Source: a virus. From it: a stretch of DNA of 30,752 nucleotides. The translations under genes and the position numbers were made by a program. Under the pieces are notes generated by a model. The model was not told the DNA's origin. It did not search any database and was given only the letters and a program-made list of their open reading frames with translations. Location of the stretch: positions 1 through 30,752 of IMG/VR virus record IMGVR_UViG_3300043313_000581. One strand, written 5' to 3'. Every line of letters starts with the position of its first letter. Within the stretch, counting starts at the first letter, position 1. Shown in pieces: positions 13,758-22,121 of this stretch.

Positions 13758-15058
13758 GCATGACGATTCCCGAGGCGCACGCCGAGATCCGTCGGCTCTA
13801 TGACGCGGCGGCCGCGATCGAGAATAAGTACCCGTCAGGGCTGACCCAGGCCGACAACGCCGAGGACTACGCCGAGGCGAAGCGACTGCTCGGCGAGATC
13901 GACGGTCTCGAAGACAAGCTCTCAGGGCTCGAAGACGCCGCCGCTCGGAAGCAGCGCATCCTCGACAACCAGAAGCGGCTCCGCCAGCCGGTCAACGGCC
14001 ACACCCAGCCGGACCAGGGCGACGAGCACAACGCTCACGGCGACGGCGGGACCAAGATGTTCGGTCGTCAGTTCGTCGAGAGCGGCGAGTACAAGCGGAT
14101 CATCGAGAGCGGCGTGCTCAACAACCCGTCGAGCCGGGTCGAGCTCGGCGTCAAGCTCGACGGCTCGCTGCTGCACGAGCTGCTCAGCAAGGCGCTGGTC
14201 CACTCCGGGACCGGCGTCGGCGGGGCGACGATCCGTCCGGACCGGGTCTCGGGGCTCGACTTCCTCTGGCGCCAGACCACGCTGCTCGACTTGATCCCGA
14301 CGTCGTCGACGACGTCGAACATGATCGAGTACTACGAGATGACCACGTCGACGAACGCGGCTGCGCCCGTCGCCGAGGCGACCGTCTCGACTGGTGCGAC
14401 CGGGCTCAAGCCCGAAGGCGCGATCGGCTGGACGCTGCGACAGACGCCGGTCTCGACCGTCGCCGAGTGGGTGCCAGTCACGAACCAGATGCTTGCCGAC
14501 TCGCCAGCCGTACAGTCGCTGATCGAGAACCAGCTGATGACGCACCTGGCGCTGGCGCTGGAGACCCAGCTGATCAGCGGCAACGGCACCGCGCCCAACC
14601 TGCTCGGCATCCTGTCGAACCCGAACATCCTGACGACCGGGCTGGGGGCTGGATCCGGGTCCGCGGCCGACGCCGTCTACCATGCTATGACCGCCGTCAT
14701 GGTGACCGGGCTCTCGAACCCGACCGCGAGCGTGTGGAACCCCGTCGACTTCGAGGCCGTCCGCCTCTCCCGAGAGACCGGAGCCTCCGGCGGCGCCTAC
14801 CTGATGGGTCCGCCGAGCGTGGCCGGTCCGACGACCCTCTGGGGCCGCCCGGTCGTGCTCTCGATCGGCACCCCGGTCGACACGGTGGTCGTCGCCGACT
14901 TCACGCAGATGACGCTCTACGATCGCGAGCAGAGCGCCATCCGTACGGGGACGATCAACGACCAGTTTATCCGTAACATGCAGACGCTGCTGGCGGAGCT
15001 TCGCGCCGCGTTCGCGCTGTTCCGACCGACCGCCGTCTGTCGCGTGACGGGCGCGTAG
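13754..15058 (+). CDS. Major capsid protein (HK97 fold)
   Basis: 434 residues from GTG 13754 (an ATG two codons later is an alternative). Residues ~1-75 form a charged coiled-coil delta domain (AEIRRLYDAAAAIENK, LLGEIDGLEDKLSGLEDAAARKQ). The HK97 fold begins at about 100: LLHELLSKALVHS, LDFLWRQTTLLDLIPTSST, TVAEWVPVTNQMLADSP, LETQLISGNGTAPNLLGIL, SVWNPVDFEAVRLSRET, then the C-terminal DRE and FIRNMQTLLAELRAAFALFRPTAVCRVTGA. It is expected to be cleaved by the protease encoded upstream at the end of the delta domain. Confidence 0.96.
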   Translation: MSMTIPEAHAEIRRLYDAAAAIENKYPSGLTQADNAEDYAEAKRLLGEIDGLEDKLSGLEDAAARKQRILDNQKRLRQPVNGHTQPDQGDEHNAHGDGGTKMFGRQFVESGEYKRIIESGVLNNPSSRVELGVKLDGSLLHELLSKALVHSGTGVGGATIRPDRVSGLDFLWRQTTLLDLIPTSSTTSNMIEYYEMTTSTNAAAPVAEATVSTGATGLKPEGAIGWTLRQTPVSTVAEWVPVTNQMLADSPAVQSLIENQLMTHLALALETQLISGNGTAPNLLGILSNPNILTTGLGAGSGSAADAVYHAMTAVMVTGLSNPTASVWNPVDFEAVRLSRETGASGGAYLMGPPSVAGPTTLWGRPVVLSIGTPVDTVVVADFTQMTLYDREQSAIRTGTINDQFIRNMQTLLAELRAAFALFRPTAVCRVTGA

Positions 15059-15078
15059 GTGGTGAGCGCAGTCGAACC

Positions 15079-15282
15079 ATGACCATCTACCGCGTCGGCG
15101 AGCAGGGGGCGACCGTCTTCAACGAGGACGGGAGCCCCGTCGTCAAGCTCCGTCCTGGGCAGGTCGTCGTGCCCGGGACGGCCGACGCGGCAGCCTCAGC
15201 CTACGAGCGGGCGACGAAGCGCGTCCGCACCTATGACGACAAGGCGATCCGTCCGACCGACCGCGAGGACAAGGGGCTCTGA
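15079..15282 (+). CDS. Hypothetical protein, 67 aa
   Basis: ATG at 15079 with a distant AGGTGGTGAG. The protein begins TIYRVGEQGATVFNEDGSPVVKLRPGQVVVPG, a short beta-rich region, and ends in a basic helix. Its place after the capsid suggests a small head or connector accessory protein. Its stop overlaps the next ATG. Confidence 0.7.
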   Translation: MTIYRVGEQGATVFNEDGSPVVKLRPGQVVVPGTADAAASAYERATKRVRTYDDKAIRPTDREDKGL

Positions 15283-15869
15283 TGGCGGCGTACACCGACC
15301 CGGCCAGGATCGCGGCGCATCTCGGCACAACGTTCTCCGCCGAGCAGGCAGCTCAAGCGGCCGTCGTCGCCGACGCTGTCACGGCGTGGATCGACCAGCG
15401 GACCGGGCGATCCTGGCAGGGCGGGGGAGCGATCGCTGACGAGCTCCATCTGATCGTGACCGACCGCGTGTATCTGAACGCAGCGCCCGTCTCCGCGGTC
15501 TCGTCGGTCGCCGTCCATCCGGGCACGACGCACGCCTCCTGGACGCCGCTTGGGGCCGACGACGCGCTGCTGTTCGACCCGATCCGCGGCGTGGTGCTGC
15601 TGCCGATCGGCTACGGCGGGTACTACGCGCAGGTCTCGTATACCAGCGTCGGCGACGGGCCGCCCGACGACATCGCCCAGGCGGCCGACGTCCTGGCGGC
15701 AGATCTCATGCAGACGACGCTCAATCCCGAGTCGGCCGGCGCCGAGTCGGTCTCCGTCGGCCAGAACGACATCACGGTCCGCTACGCCGGCGCCGGTGGG
15801 CAGCAGAGCGCCAGCGTCAAAGCCGCTGTGATGGCCGTCGACATGCACCGACTTCCGGTCGTCGCCTGA
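15282..15869 (+). CDS. Head-tail connector (gp6/gp15-like)
   Basis: 195 residues. The N-terminal YTDPARIAAHLGTTFSAEQAAQAAVVADAVTAWIDQRTGRSW is the helical bundle typical of HK97 gp6-like adaptors; a beta region (VYLNAAPVSAVSSVAVHPG, LLPIGYGGYYAQVSYTSVG) and a further helix (DDIAQAADVLAADLM) follow. It would form the ring docked under the portal. TGATG start overlap and a following ATGA-type junction place it in the head-completion operon. Confidence 0.8.
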   Translation: MAAYTDPARIAAHLGTTFSAEQAAQAAVVADAVTAWIDQRTGRSWQGGGAIADELHLIVTDRVYLNAAPVSAVSSVAVHPGTTHASWTPLGADDALLFDPIRGVVLLPIGYGGYYAQVSYTSVGDGPPDDIAQAADVLAADLMQTTLNPESAGAESVSVGQNDITVRYAGAGGQQSASVKAAVMAVDMHRLPVVA

Positions 15870-16225
15870 TGCCGCCGAGCCTGACAGGCATCCGAGCGCG
15901 CAGGGCCGCGTTCCTGGTCGGCCGCTGCTCGGTCTCGCGCTACACCGAGACCTCGACGTCCGACGGAATAGCGCATACCTGGGCCGACGTAGCGACGGAC
16001 GTGCCGTGCGAGATCTGGCCGTCTGGAGCGTCCGCGGCCGAGGGGCTGGGAGCTGGCGCCGGGCTGCGCGCGCTCTCCGCCTGGACCGTGGCGCTGCCGT
16101 ACGGGCAGGACGTCACGGTCAGAGACCGCATCGTCTCGTCGGACGGACGGACGTTCGAGGTGCAACGGGCCGATATCAGGACGTACGAGGCGTCGAGAGA
16201 CTGTATTTGCGAGCTGGTGAGCTGA
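15869..16225 (+). CDS. Head-closure/head-tail adaptor protein
   Basis: 118 residues. It is beta-rich: CSVSRYTETSTSDGIAHTWADVATDVPCEIWPSGA, then WTVALPYGQDVTVRDRIVSSDGRTFEVQRAD. This pattern of a described property, an amphipathic strand pair and a 'DG RTFEV' hairpin fits head-closure (stopper)-type proteins, and the gene position agrees. No specific motif allows a finer call. Confidence 0.65.
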   Translation: MPPSLTGIRARRAAFLVGRCSVSRYTETSTSDGIAHTWADVATDVPCEIWPSGASAAEGLGAGAGLRALSAWTVALPYGQDVTVRDRIVSSDGRTFEVQRADIRTYEASRDCICELVS

Positions 16226-16226
16226 C

Positions 16227-16394
16227 GTGGACCTGCTGACGGTCGTCCTGGTCGTCGTGATCCTGCTGCTCGTCTTCGGCGGGACGGCCTGGCCGCGCCC
16301 GGCCGAGGGCGCGGCCGGGCTGAACCTCGTGCTCTATGTCCTGGCGGCGATCGTCCTGATCGTCGTCGTCGTCCGCTTGGTGGGGGCGCTCTGA
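16227..16394 (+). CDS. Two-TM small membrane protein, DUF3309-like
   Basis: GTG at 16227 gives 55 residues: a hydrophobic helix (LLTVVLVVVILLLVFGG), a short TAWPRPAEGAAG loop and a second hydrophobic helix (LVLYVLAAIVLIVVVVRLV). The WP-containing loop followed by a Gly-containing entry to the second helix resembles the DUF3309 family of tiny membrane proteins. It is out of place within the head-tail joining genes. The Shine-Dalgarno is weak. It could serve as a holin or have a membrane role unrelated to virion assembly. Confidence 0.6.
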   Translation: MDLLTVVLVVVILLLVFGGTAWPRPAEGAAGLNLVLYVLAAIVLIVVVVRLVGAL

Positions 16395-16395
16395 C

Positions 16396-16746
16396 GTGGC
16401 CGGGCAGACGAGCGTGACGATCAAGGTCATCAGTAACAAGATCCCGCAGCTTCCGGCCGCGTTGAAGGCGCAGGTCGTCGAGCAGGTCAAGAAGTCGACG
16501 CTCGACGTCCAGGCCAGAGCGCAGCAGGTCGTTCCTGTCCGCACGGGGACGCTCCGTCGCTCCATTCACTCGATCTTCGAGCAGGACGGCTTGCGCGGGA
16601 TCTGTGGGCCGTCGGTCGACTACGGCCTGCCCGTCGAGATGGGCACGCGCCACATGGGCGCTCGGCCGTACATGCGGCCAGCGGCGGAGTACGTGCTGCC
16701 GAAGTTTGCCGACGAGCTGAAACGCATCCTGGGCGGGCTGAAGTAG
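16396..16746 (+). CDS. HK97 gp10-like tail/neck protein
   Basis: 116 residues from GTG 16396. It contains VEQVKKSTLDVQARAQQVVPVRTGTLRRSIHSIF, then YGLPVEMGTRHMGARPYMRPAAEY. The VPVRTGTLRRS and EMGTRHMxARPYMRPA motifs are diagnostic for the HK97 gp10 family (head-tail joining or tail-completion protein). A C-terminal helix follows. The stop TAG directly abuts the next ATG. Confidence 0.9.
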   Translation: MAGQTSVTIKVISNKIPQLPAALKAQVVEQVKKSTLDVQARAQQVVPVRTGTLRRSIHSIFEQDGLRGICGPSVDYGLPVEMGTRHMGARPYMRPAAEYVLPKFADELKRILGGLK

Positions 16747-17172
16747 ATGGCCGGCGTCGAGGCGCAGAAGGTCGCCGCGTTCGTGTTCGACACGCTCAAG
16801 GCCGACGCGCAGTTGACCACCATGCTCGGCGGGCGGATCTACCGCGACCGCGTGCCGGCCGCGGCTGCTCTACCGGCCGCGACCGTCGGCGTCGTCTCGG
16901 CGACCGACTTCGGGACGCTCGGGGCTGTCCGCGTCGTGAACATGGTGCTGGTCGACGTCCGCGTCGTCACGAGCGGATCAAGCTACGGGCCGATCAACGG
17001 CGCTGCCGACCGCGTCGACGCCGTGCTCCAGAACCGTCGCGGCACCTCGGGTGGCGTCGAGGTCGTCGAGCTCCGCCGCGATCAGGCTCAGCTCTACCAG
17101 GAGGACGAGGCCGGCGCCACGTTCTGCCACATCGTGCAGACCTACCGCACCGAGGCGTACGCGAGCAACTGA
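16747..17172 (+). CDS. Tail completion/terminator protein (DUF3168-like)
   Basis: 141 residues. An N-terminal helix (AQKVAAFVFDTLKADAQLTTML) leads GGRIYRDRVPAAAALPAATVGVVS, then strands and NGAADRVDAVLQNRR. The order helix, GxRIYxxxxPxxAxxP, strand and D-x-V-x-x-V helix is typical of DUF3168-type tail terminators, which cap the tail tube. Its position just before the tube gene agrees. Confidence 0.78.
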   Translation: MAGVEAQKVAAFVFDTLKADAQLTTMLGGRIYRDRVPAAAALPAATVGVVSATDFGTLGAVRVVNMVLVDVRVVTSGSSYGPINGAADRVDAVLQNRRGTSGGVEVVELRRDQAQLYQEDEAGATFCHIVQTYRTEAYASN

Positions 17173-17183
17173 GAGGAACCGTC

Positions 17184-18176
17184 ATGCCGGATCGCCCGCT
17201 GGTACAGGAGATCGTCGAGCTGGGAGTCGAGACGGTGGTCGGAACGGCCGTGCCGTCGACGATCAAGCTCGCCGGGTTGCAGGTCGACCTGGGGACAAGC
17301 ATCGAGTTCGACCGCATCGCCCCGATGGGCTCGCTCTGGGATACGATCGCCGCGCCGCGCCAGGAGTACGGCGTCGGCTCGATCGCAGGTTTTCCCACAT
17401 ACCCCGAGATGGCGTATGTGTTCTCGAACGTTTTTGGAGCGGCCACGGTGACCACGCCGTCGGGCGCGACGCTCGCCCGGCTCCATTCATGGGCGCCGTC
17501 GTCGTCTGTGCCGTGGACGCCGCGCACCTGGACGATCAGGCGCGGCATGGTCGGCAACACGGCCGAGTCCGCGACGTACGGGCTGATGTCCGGGGTCGGC
17601 ATGTCGTTCAGCAGGACCGCTCCCCCGGAGATCAGCGGCGACCTGTTCGCGCGTGCGCTCGACTACACCGGGACGGTGGGCGCTACCGGCCTGACGTCGC
17701 TCGCTGTCGTCCCGATCCTGCCGGGCGACGTCTGCGTCTACCTGGACCCGACGGCCGCCGCGATCGGCACGACCCAGCTTTTGAGAGACTTCGCGGCGTC
17801 GTTCGACATCAGCGGCCTGTTCGGGCCGTTCTGGCCGCTCGACTGCACCACGTCGTCGTTCGGCGGGCACGTCCCGCTCAAGTCGGACGCCGGCGCCACG
17901 CTCCAGCTCGGCAACGACACGGCGGGACGTGCGCTCATCGCGAACATGCGCGCGGGGTCGACCGTCTACGTCCGGATCGAATGCACCGGGCCGATCATCG
18001 AGGCGGCGATCCGCCATCGGCTCCGTATCGACATGGCGCTGAAGGTCGTCTCGGCGCCGACCCGTGGCGACTCGGACGGGTTGTCCACGCTCGAATGGGG
18101 CTTCGGCCTGGTCGACGATGCGTCGTTCGGCGGAGCGATCAAGGTCGCGCTGACCACGAACGTCGTCGCCATCTAG
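17184..18176 (+). CDS. Major tail tube protein
   Basis: 330 residues; GAGAGGAA precedes ATG 17184. The sequence is largely beta-rich with Ser/Thr and Gly (GTAVPSTIKLAGLQVDLGTSI, NVFGAATVTTPSGATLARLHSW, TWTIRRGMVGNT, GVGMSFSRTAPPEISGDLFA). The combination of 'WTIRRG' and 'ISGDLFA' repeats, together with the place between tail terminator and frameshifted chaperones, supports the tail tube protein. It is longer than many tube proteins; the extra C-terminal part may be an Ig-like or other decoration domain. No specific family was checked. Confidence 0.75.
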   Translation: MPDRPLVQEIVELGVETVVGTAVPSTIKLAGLQVDLGTSIEFDRIAPMGSLWDTIAAPRQEYGVGSIAGFPTYPEMAYVFSNVFGAATVTTPSGATLARLHSWAPSSSVPWTPRTWTIRRGMVGNTAESATYGLMSGVGMSFSRTAPPEISGDLFARALDYTGTVGATGLTSLAVVPILPGDVCVYLDPTAAAIGTTQLLRDFAASFDISGLFGPFWPLDCTTSSFGGHVPLKSDAGATLQLGNDTAGRALIANMRAGSTVYVRIECTGPIIEAAIRHRLRIDMALKVVSAPTRGDSDGLSTLEWGFGLVDDASFGGAIKVALTTNVVAI

Positions 18177-18207
18177 CCGAAGCGAATCGTCACACGCTGG
18201 AGGGCCC

Positions 18208-18630
18208 ATGCCGAAGCTCCGCAACATGCTCGGCGACACTGGCACCGTCGAGATCGAGTGCCCTGGCGACGAGCCGCTGGTCGTCGAGTACCGCCGTGGC
18301 GCCGTGACGCCACGGTTACAGGGCAAGCTCGCCGAGATCCAGCGGGTGATTGCGGCATCGGGCGAGGACGCCGTGCCGTCCGCTGACGCGCTGCTCACGC
18401 TCTGCGAGCTGTACGCCCAGACGATCGTCTCCTGGAACCTGACCGACGACGCCGGCGAGACGATCCCGACCGACGCCGACCACCTGGCCGACGTCGACTT
18501 CGGGACGCTGAACCTCGTCATGCAGGAGATCGGGAGGCAGGCCAGACCCGACCCTTTGAGCGTAAACGGCTCCAGCAATGGCTCGTCACCGGCGGCCGTC
18601 TCGGAGCCGCTCCCGATTACTACGGGGTGA
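18208..18630 (+). CDS. Tail assembly chaperone G (0-frame product)
   Basis: 140 residues from ATG 18208 (SD GGAGGG). The fold is expected to be small and helical: PRLQGKLAEIQRVIAASGE, ALLTLCELYAQTIVSWNLTDDAGETIPTDADHL and NLVMQEIGRQ. Position between tube and tape measure, length and a slippery site near the end are the classic features of a tail assembly chaperone. After the slip site at 18552-18558 the 0-frame runs only 24 more codons. Confidence 0.85.
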   Translation: MPKLRNMLGDTGTVEIECPGDEPLVVEYRRGAVTPRLQGKLAEIQRVIAASGEDAVPSADALLTLCELYAQTIVSWNLTDDAGETIPTDADHLADVDFGTLNLVMQEIGRQARPDPLSVNGSSNGSSPAAVSEPLPITTG

Positions 18631-18800
18631 TGCAAGTGGCGAAGGAGTACGGCCAGTCGCCGATGGACGTCGCAGCCTGGCCGCAGGAGTGGATCGCGGC
18701 CGCCGTGACGGTCATGGACGCCGAGCACGGCGCCGAGCACGAGCGGCAGGTCCGCGAGCAGCGGCAGGCCCGCATGCGCGGCGCCGGCGGGCGGCGCTAG
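18208..18800 (+). CDS. Tail assembly chaperone GT (programmed -1 frameshift fusion)
   Basis: join(18208..18558, 18558..18800), about 197 residues. The -1 frame continues after the slip as ERKRLQQWLVTGGRLG, then YYGVMQVAKEYGQSPMDVAAW, a helical T-type extension ending in QARMRGAGGRR, with stop TAG at 18798. The extension has no start codon at its beginning and is in the place and size expected for the T domain that links G to the tape measure protein. Frameshift efficiency is unknown. Confidence 0.82.
18552..18558 (+). other. Slippery heptamer CCCTTTG (-1 frameshift)
   Basis: In the 0-frame the reading is C CCT TTG, a perfect X XXY YYZ heptamer; slipping back one base gives CCC TTT G and enters the T frame at GAG (18558). 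It lies 24 codons before the 0-frame stop. Confidence 0.82.
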
Positions 18801-18803
18801 GCC

Positions 18804-21800
18804 ATGCCGTCCGCGTCGGCCGTCGCCGAGCTTCAGGTCGTCGTCGGGGCAGACGTAAGCGCCGCCGAGCGCGAGCTCGCATCGCTCGGGACGAAGGTCG
18901 GCTCGGTCGGCTCGACGATCGCGACCGCGTTCGGCGGCGCCGCCATCGCTGGCATTGCCGGCCTGGCCGCTGGGCTCGGCGCCTCCGTGGCTGCGGCGTC
19001 CGACTTCGAGAAGTCCATGTCGGGCATCAAGGCCGTCTCGGGCGCGACGGCAGCGCAGATGGAGGACATGTCGAAGCTGGCGCTCCAGCTGGGAGCGGAC
19101 ACGTCGTTCTCCGCAAAGGAGGCCGCCGACGGGATCGGCGAGCTGGTCAAGGCCGGCGTCTCGATGTCCGACATCATGGGCGGCGCCGGCAAGGCGTCGC
19201 TCGACCTGGCGGCGGCCGGCGGGATCGCCGTGGCTGACGCCGCGACGTTAGCAGCTCAGGCCATGAATATCTTCGCCATCAAGGGCGCCGACATGGGCAA
19301 GGTGGCCGACACGATCGCGGGCGCGGCCAACGCCTCGGCCATCGACGTCAACCAGTTCAAGTTTTCCCTGTCGGCGGCTGGCACGGTCGCGGCGACGGTC
19401 GGGTTCTCGTTCGACGACCTGGCGCAGGCGATCGCCGTCATGGGCCAGAACGGGCTCGTCGGGTCGGACGCTGGGACGTCGCTCAAGACGATGATGACGG
19501 CGTTGCAGCCGTCGACGAAGGCGGCGACCGAGAAGTTCAAAGAGCTGGGCCTGATCACCAAGTCGGGCGCGAATGCGTTCTTCGACGCGACCGGCAAGGT
19601 CAAGTCCATGTCGGAGGTCGCCGGCATCCTCCAGAAGTCGCTCGCCGGGCAGACCGAGCAGCAGCGATTGGCGACGCTCCAGACGTTGTTTGGATCCGAT
19701 GCCATCAGAGCGGCGGCGATCCTGGCGAAGACCGGCGCCGAAGGCTTCAACGACATGGCCGACGCGATGGGCAAGGTCTCGGCGGCCGACGTCGCGTCGA
19801 CCAGGCTCGACAACCTCTCGGGCTCGCTCGAAAAGCTCGAAGGCTCGCTCTCGACGGTCGCGATCACGGTCGGGCTGGCCCTGACGCCGCTCCTGAAGGA
19901 CCTCGTCGACTACGGGACGGAGATTGTCAACGCCTGGGGGCCGACGATCGCGCTCTGGGCCAATCAGCTCCCGGGCGCCATCCAGGCGACAATCGCGGTC
20001 CTCAAGGCGCAGTTACAGCCGCTCGTCGAGTGGTTCACGACGACTGGCCTGCCGGCGCTACGCGGCGCGCTCGGGACGATCGGCACCGCGGTCGCCACGC
20101 TGACGACGACCGCCTGGCCGCTGCTCCAGGCCGCCATGCAGGCCGTGGCCGACTGGTGGGCGACCGTCTGGCTCCCGACCGTCGCGACGGTCGTCTCGTG
20201 GCTGGTCGACCACGTCGGCGCCGCGCTGACCTGGCTGACGACGACCGGCTGGCCGCTCCTGCAAGCCGCGATGGTGGTCGTCGGGGCCTGGATCACGACG
20301 ACGCTGGTCCCGACGCTGACGGCGGCCTGGTCGTGGCTCACGGAGAAGCTCGGCGCTGCGCTGACGTGGCTCTCTGAGACCGGCTGGCCGAAGCTCGGCG
20401 AGGCCGCGAACGCCGTCCAGAACTGGATCAAGGGCACCCTGATCCCGACCCTGACCGATTGGTACACCTGGCTCGACCAGAAGCTCCAGCCGATCTATAC
20501 GTGGTTCACCGAGCAGGGCTGGCCGCTGCTGCAAGCGGCCGGTGCGACCGTCTGGACGTGGCTGACCGGGACGCTGTTCCCGGCGTTATCCGAGTGGTAC
20601 GACTGGCTCCAGGCGCGGCTGTCGCCGATCTTCCAGTGGTTCGTGACCGACGGCTGGCCGAAACTCCAGGCGGCCGGCGCCGTCGTCGTGACCTGGGTCA
20701 CGGGGCCGCTCGCGGCGGCGCTCAAGGAGTGGTACGAGTGGCTCCAGGATCGGCTCTCGCCGGTCTTCCAATGGTTCACGACCGAAGGCTGGCCGGCGTT
20801 CCAGACGGCCGGCGGCTTCGTCTGGAACTGGCTCGTCACCAACCTGATCCCTGCGCTTCAGGACTGGTATCACTGGCTGGGCGAGGAGGCGAAAAGCGCC
20901 GCCGACTGGTGGATAGCGCAGGGCTTCCCGAAGCTGGAGATCGGCTTCAAGGAGCTCAACCCGCAGGTCGCGCAGGGGGCGAAGGACTGGAATGCCTTCG
21001 CCGACGCGCTCTCGCGGACCGACGCTGGCGAGAACTGGGTCGCGATCCTCGCGAACCTGAGCGCGTTCGGGAAGTACCTGATCGAGAACATCAACCTCGG
21101 CGACTGGTTCAACGACATCACGAACGGCGCCGCCGCAGCAAGCGGCTGGGCCGACTACATCGCCGAAGCGGTCGCCTGGATAACGCGAACGATCAAGAAG
21201 TGGTCGGACGCGCTCCCCGGCCAGCGCAACCTGCCGGACGTCGAGGAGCCGCCGAAGCCGCCGTCTGGCAATTCGGGCGGCGGCGGGGGTGGCGGGAGCG
21301 GCGCGGTCCCGGCGCCCCCCAACTTCGTGGCGCCCCCGGATCCGAGCCCGACGCCGTCTCCCGCGCCATCCCCGAGCCCGACGCCATCCCCGAGCCCGTC
21401 CCCGAGTCCGAGCCCGAGCCCGTCGCCCGGCGGCGACATGCCGACGACGACCGCCGGCTGGATCGCGCTGACGCGCCAGTTGGGCGGCGAGTACGGGCTC
21501 GGCGACTGGTTCGTGAACCAGATCAGGCAAGAGTCCGGGTTCAACCCGAACGCCCAGTCTCCGGCGGGAGCGCGCGGCATCGGCCAGTTCATGCCCGGGA
21601 CCGGCGCTGCGATGGCCGCGCAGCTCGGGGTGTCAACGGCCGCGTTCTGGGCGGACCCACGGCTCCAGCTTCGGGGAGCCGCGCTCCATATGCACGACCT
21701 GGTCGGACGATACCAGGGCGACGTCCTCGCCGGACTGGTCGGCTACAACGCGGGCACCGGCAACGCCGACTATCTGCGGCCGTTCCTGCACGACATCCCG

Positions 21801-22121
21801 GCCGAGATCTGGCAGCTTGAGAACACCTGGAAGGACAAGCAGCCGCGCGAGTACGTCCGCGCGATCCTGGGCTATCAAGAGGGCGGCTGGGCCGGGCTGC
21901 ACGGCCCTGAGCTGGCCTGGCTCGGCGAGCGAGGCCCCGAATATGTCGTCCCGAACGCGGCGCTGCGCGGGGGATCTGCGGGGGCCATGCAGTCGGTCTC
22001 GATGCCGATCGTGATCGGCGACCGCGTGATCGAGGAGCTGTGGATCACCGGCCGCGACCTGGCGATCAGGCGTGGCCGCGTGCCGGGCGCCGGCGCAAGC
22101 TCGATGGGGTCGCTCGCATGA
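18804..22121 (+). CDS. Tail tape measure protein with lytic transglycosylase domain
   Basis: 1105 residues. N-terminal ~360 residues match the TP901 tape-measure core: VVVGADVSAAERELASLG, SDFEKSMSGIKAVSGATAAQMEDMSKLALQLG, FSAKEAADGIGELVKAG, then ALTPLLKDLVDYG. Residues ~415-715 are seven Trp-rich units of 45 residues. A Gly-rich run (~827-835) and a Pro-Ser-Pro linker (~845-875) lead to a transglycosylase/lysozyme-fold domain: NQIRQESGFNPNAQ with candidate catalytic Glu 910, then GARGIGQFMPGTG and LVGYNAGTGNADYLRPF. The C-terminal ~90 residues (ERGPEYVVPNAAL) resemble tape-measure tails. It measures tail length and probably opens cell wall at infection. Start ATG 18804 has a weak Shine-Dalgarno; it ends in ATGA overlap. 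Confidence 0.95.
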   Translation: MPSASAVAELQVVVGADVSAAERELASLGTKVGSVGSTIATAFGGAAIAGIAGLAAGLGASVAAASDFEKSMSGIKAVSGATAAQMEDMSKLALQLGADTSFSAKEAADGIGELVKAGVSMSDIMGGAGKASLDLAAAGGIAVADAATLAAQAMNIFAIKGADMGKVADTIAGAANASAIDVNQFKFSLSAAGTVAATVGFSFDDLAQAIAVMGQNGLVGSDAGTSLKTMMTALQPSTKAATEKFKELGLITKSGANAFFDATGKVKSMSEVAGILQKSLAGQTEQQRLATLQTLFGSDAIRAAAILAKTGAEGFNDMADAMGKVSAADVASTRLDNLSGSLEKLEGSLSTVAITVGLALTPLLKDLVDYGTEIVNAWGPTIALWANQLPGAIQATIAVLKAQLQPLVEWFTTTGLPALRGALGTIGTAVATLTTTAWPLLQAAMQAVADWWATVWLPTVATVVSWLVDHVGAALTWLTTTGWPLLQAAMVVVGAWITTTLVPTLTAAWSWLTEKLGAALTWLSETGWPKLGEAANAVQNWIKGTLIPTLTDWYTWLDQKLQPIYTWFTEQGWPLLQAAGATVWTWLTGTLFPALSEWYDWLQARLSPIFQWFVTDGWPKLQAAGAVVVTWVTGPLAAALKEWYEWLQDRLSPVFQWFTTEGWPAFQTAGGFVWNWLVTNLIPALQDWYHWLGEEAKSAADWWIAQGFPKLEIGFKELNPQVAQGAKDWNAFADALSRTDAGENWVAILANLSAFGKYLIENINLGDWFNDITNGAAAASGWADYIAEAVAWITRTIKKWSDALPGQRNLPDVEEPPKPPSGNSGGGGGGGSGAVPAPPNFVAPPDPSPTPSPAPSPSPTPSPSPSPSPSPSPSPGGDMPTTTAGWIALTRQLGGEYGLGDWFVNQIRQESGFNPNAQSPAGARGIGQFMPGTGAAMAAQLGVSTAAFWADPRLQLRGAALHMHDLVGRYQGDVLAGLVGYNAGTGNADYLRPFLHDIPAEIWQLENTWKDKQPREYVRAILGYQEGGWAGLHGPELAWLGERGPEYVVPNAALRGGSAGAMQSVSMPIVIGDRVIEELWITGRDLAIRRGRVPGAGASSMGSLA
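20112..20924 (+). repeat. 135-bp (45-codon) repeats in the tape measure gene
   Basis: The GWP-type anchor (A/G-W/F-P, as in GWPLLQAA, GWPKLGEA, GFPKLEIG) recurs at 20112, 20247, 20382, 20517, 20652, 20787 and 20922, exactly 135 bases apart each time. Each unit also carries W..TLxPxL..W..WL. An earlier LP anchor at 20046 is 66 bases before the first, about half a unit. Confidence 0.9.

Noticed and set aside
17051-18307. 418-residue + strand frame
   Set aside because: Overlaps the tail tube gene in another frame; composition is Arg/Gly/Asp-rich shadow.
17487-18740. 417-residue minus-strand frame
   Set aside because: Antisense to the tail tube and chaperone genes, with Arg-rich low-complexity composition and no motif.
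21340-21430. Short regular repeats that could be mistaken for a CRISPR array
   Set aside because: They encode a Pro-Ser-Pro linker in frame; there are no spacers.
20586-21530. Minus-strand 314-residue frame over the tape measure
   Set aside because: Shadow produced by the Trp-rich repeats and the Pro-Ser tract.
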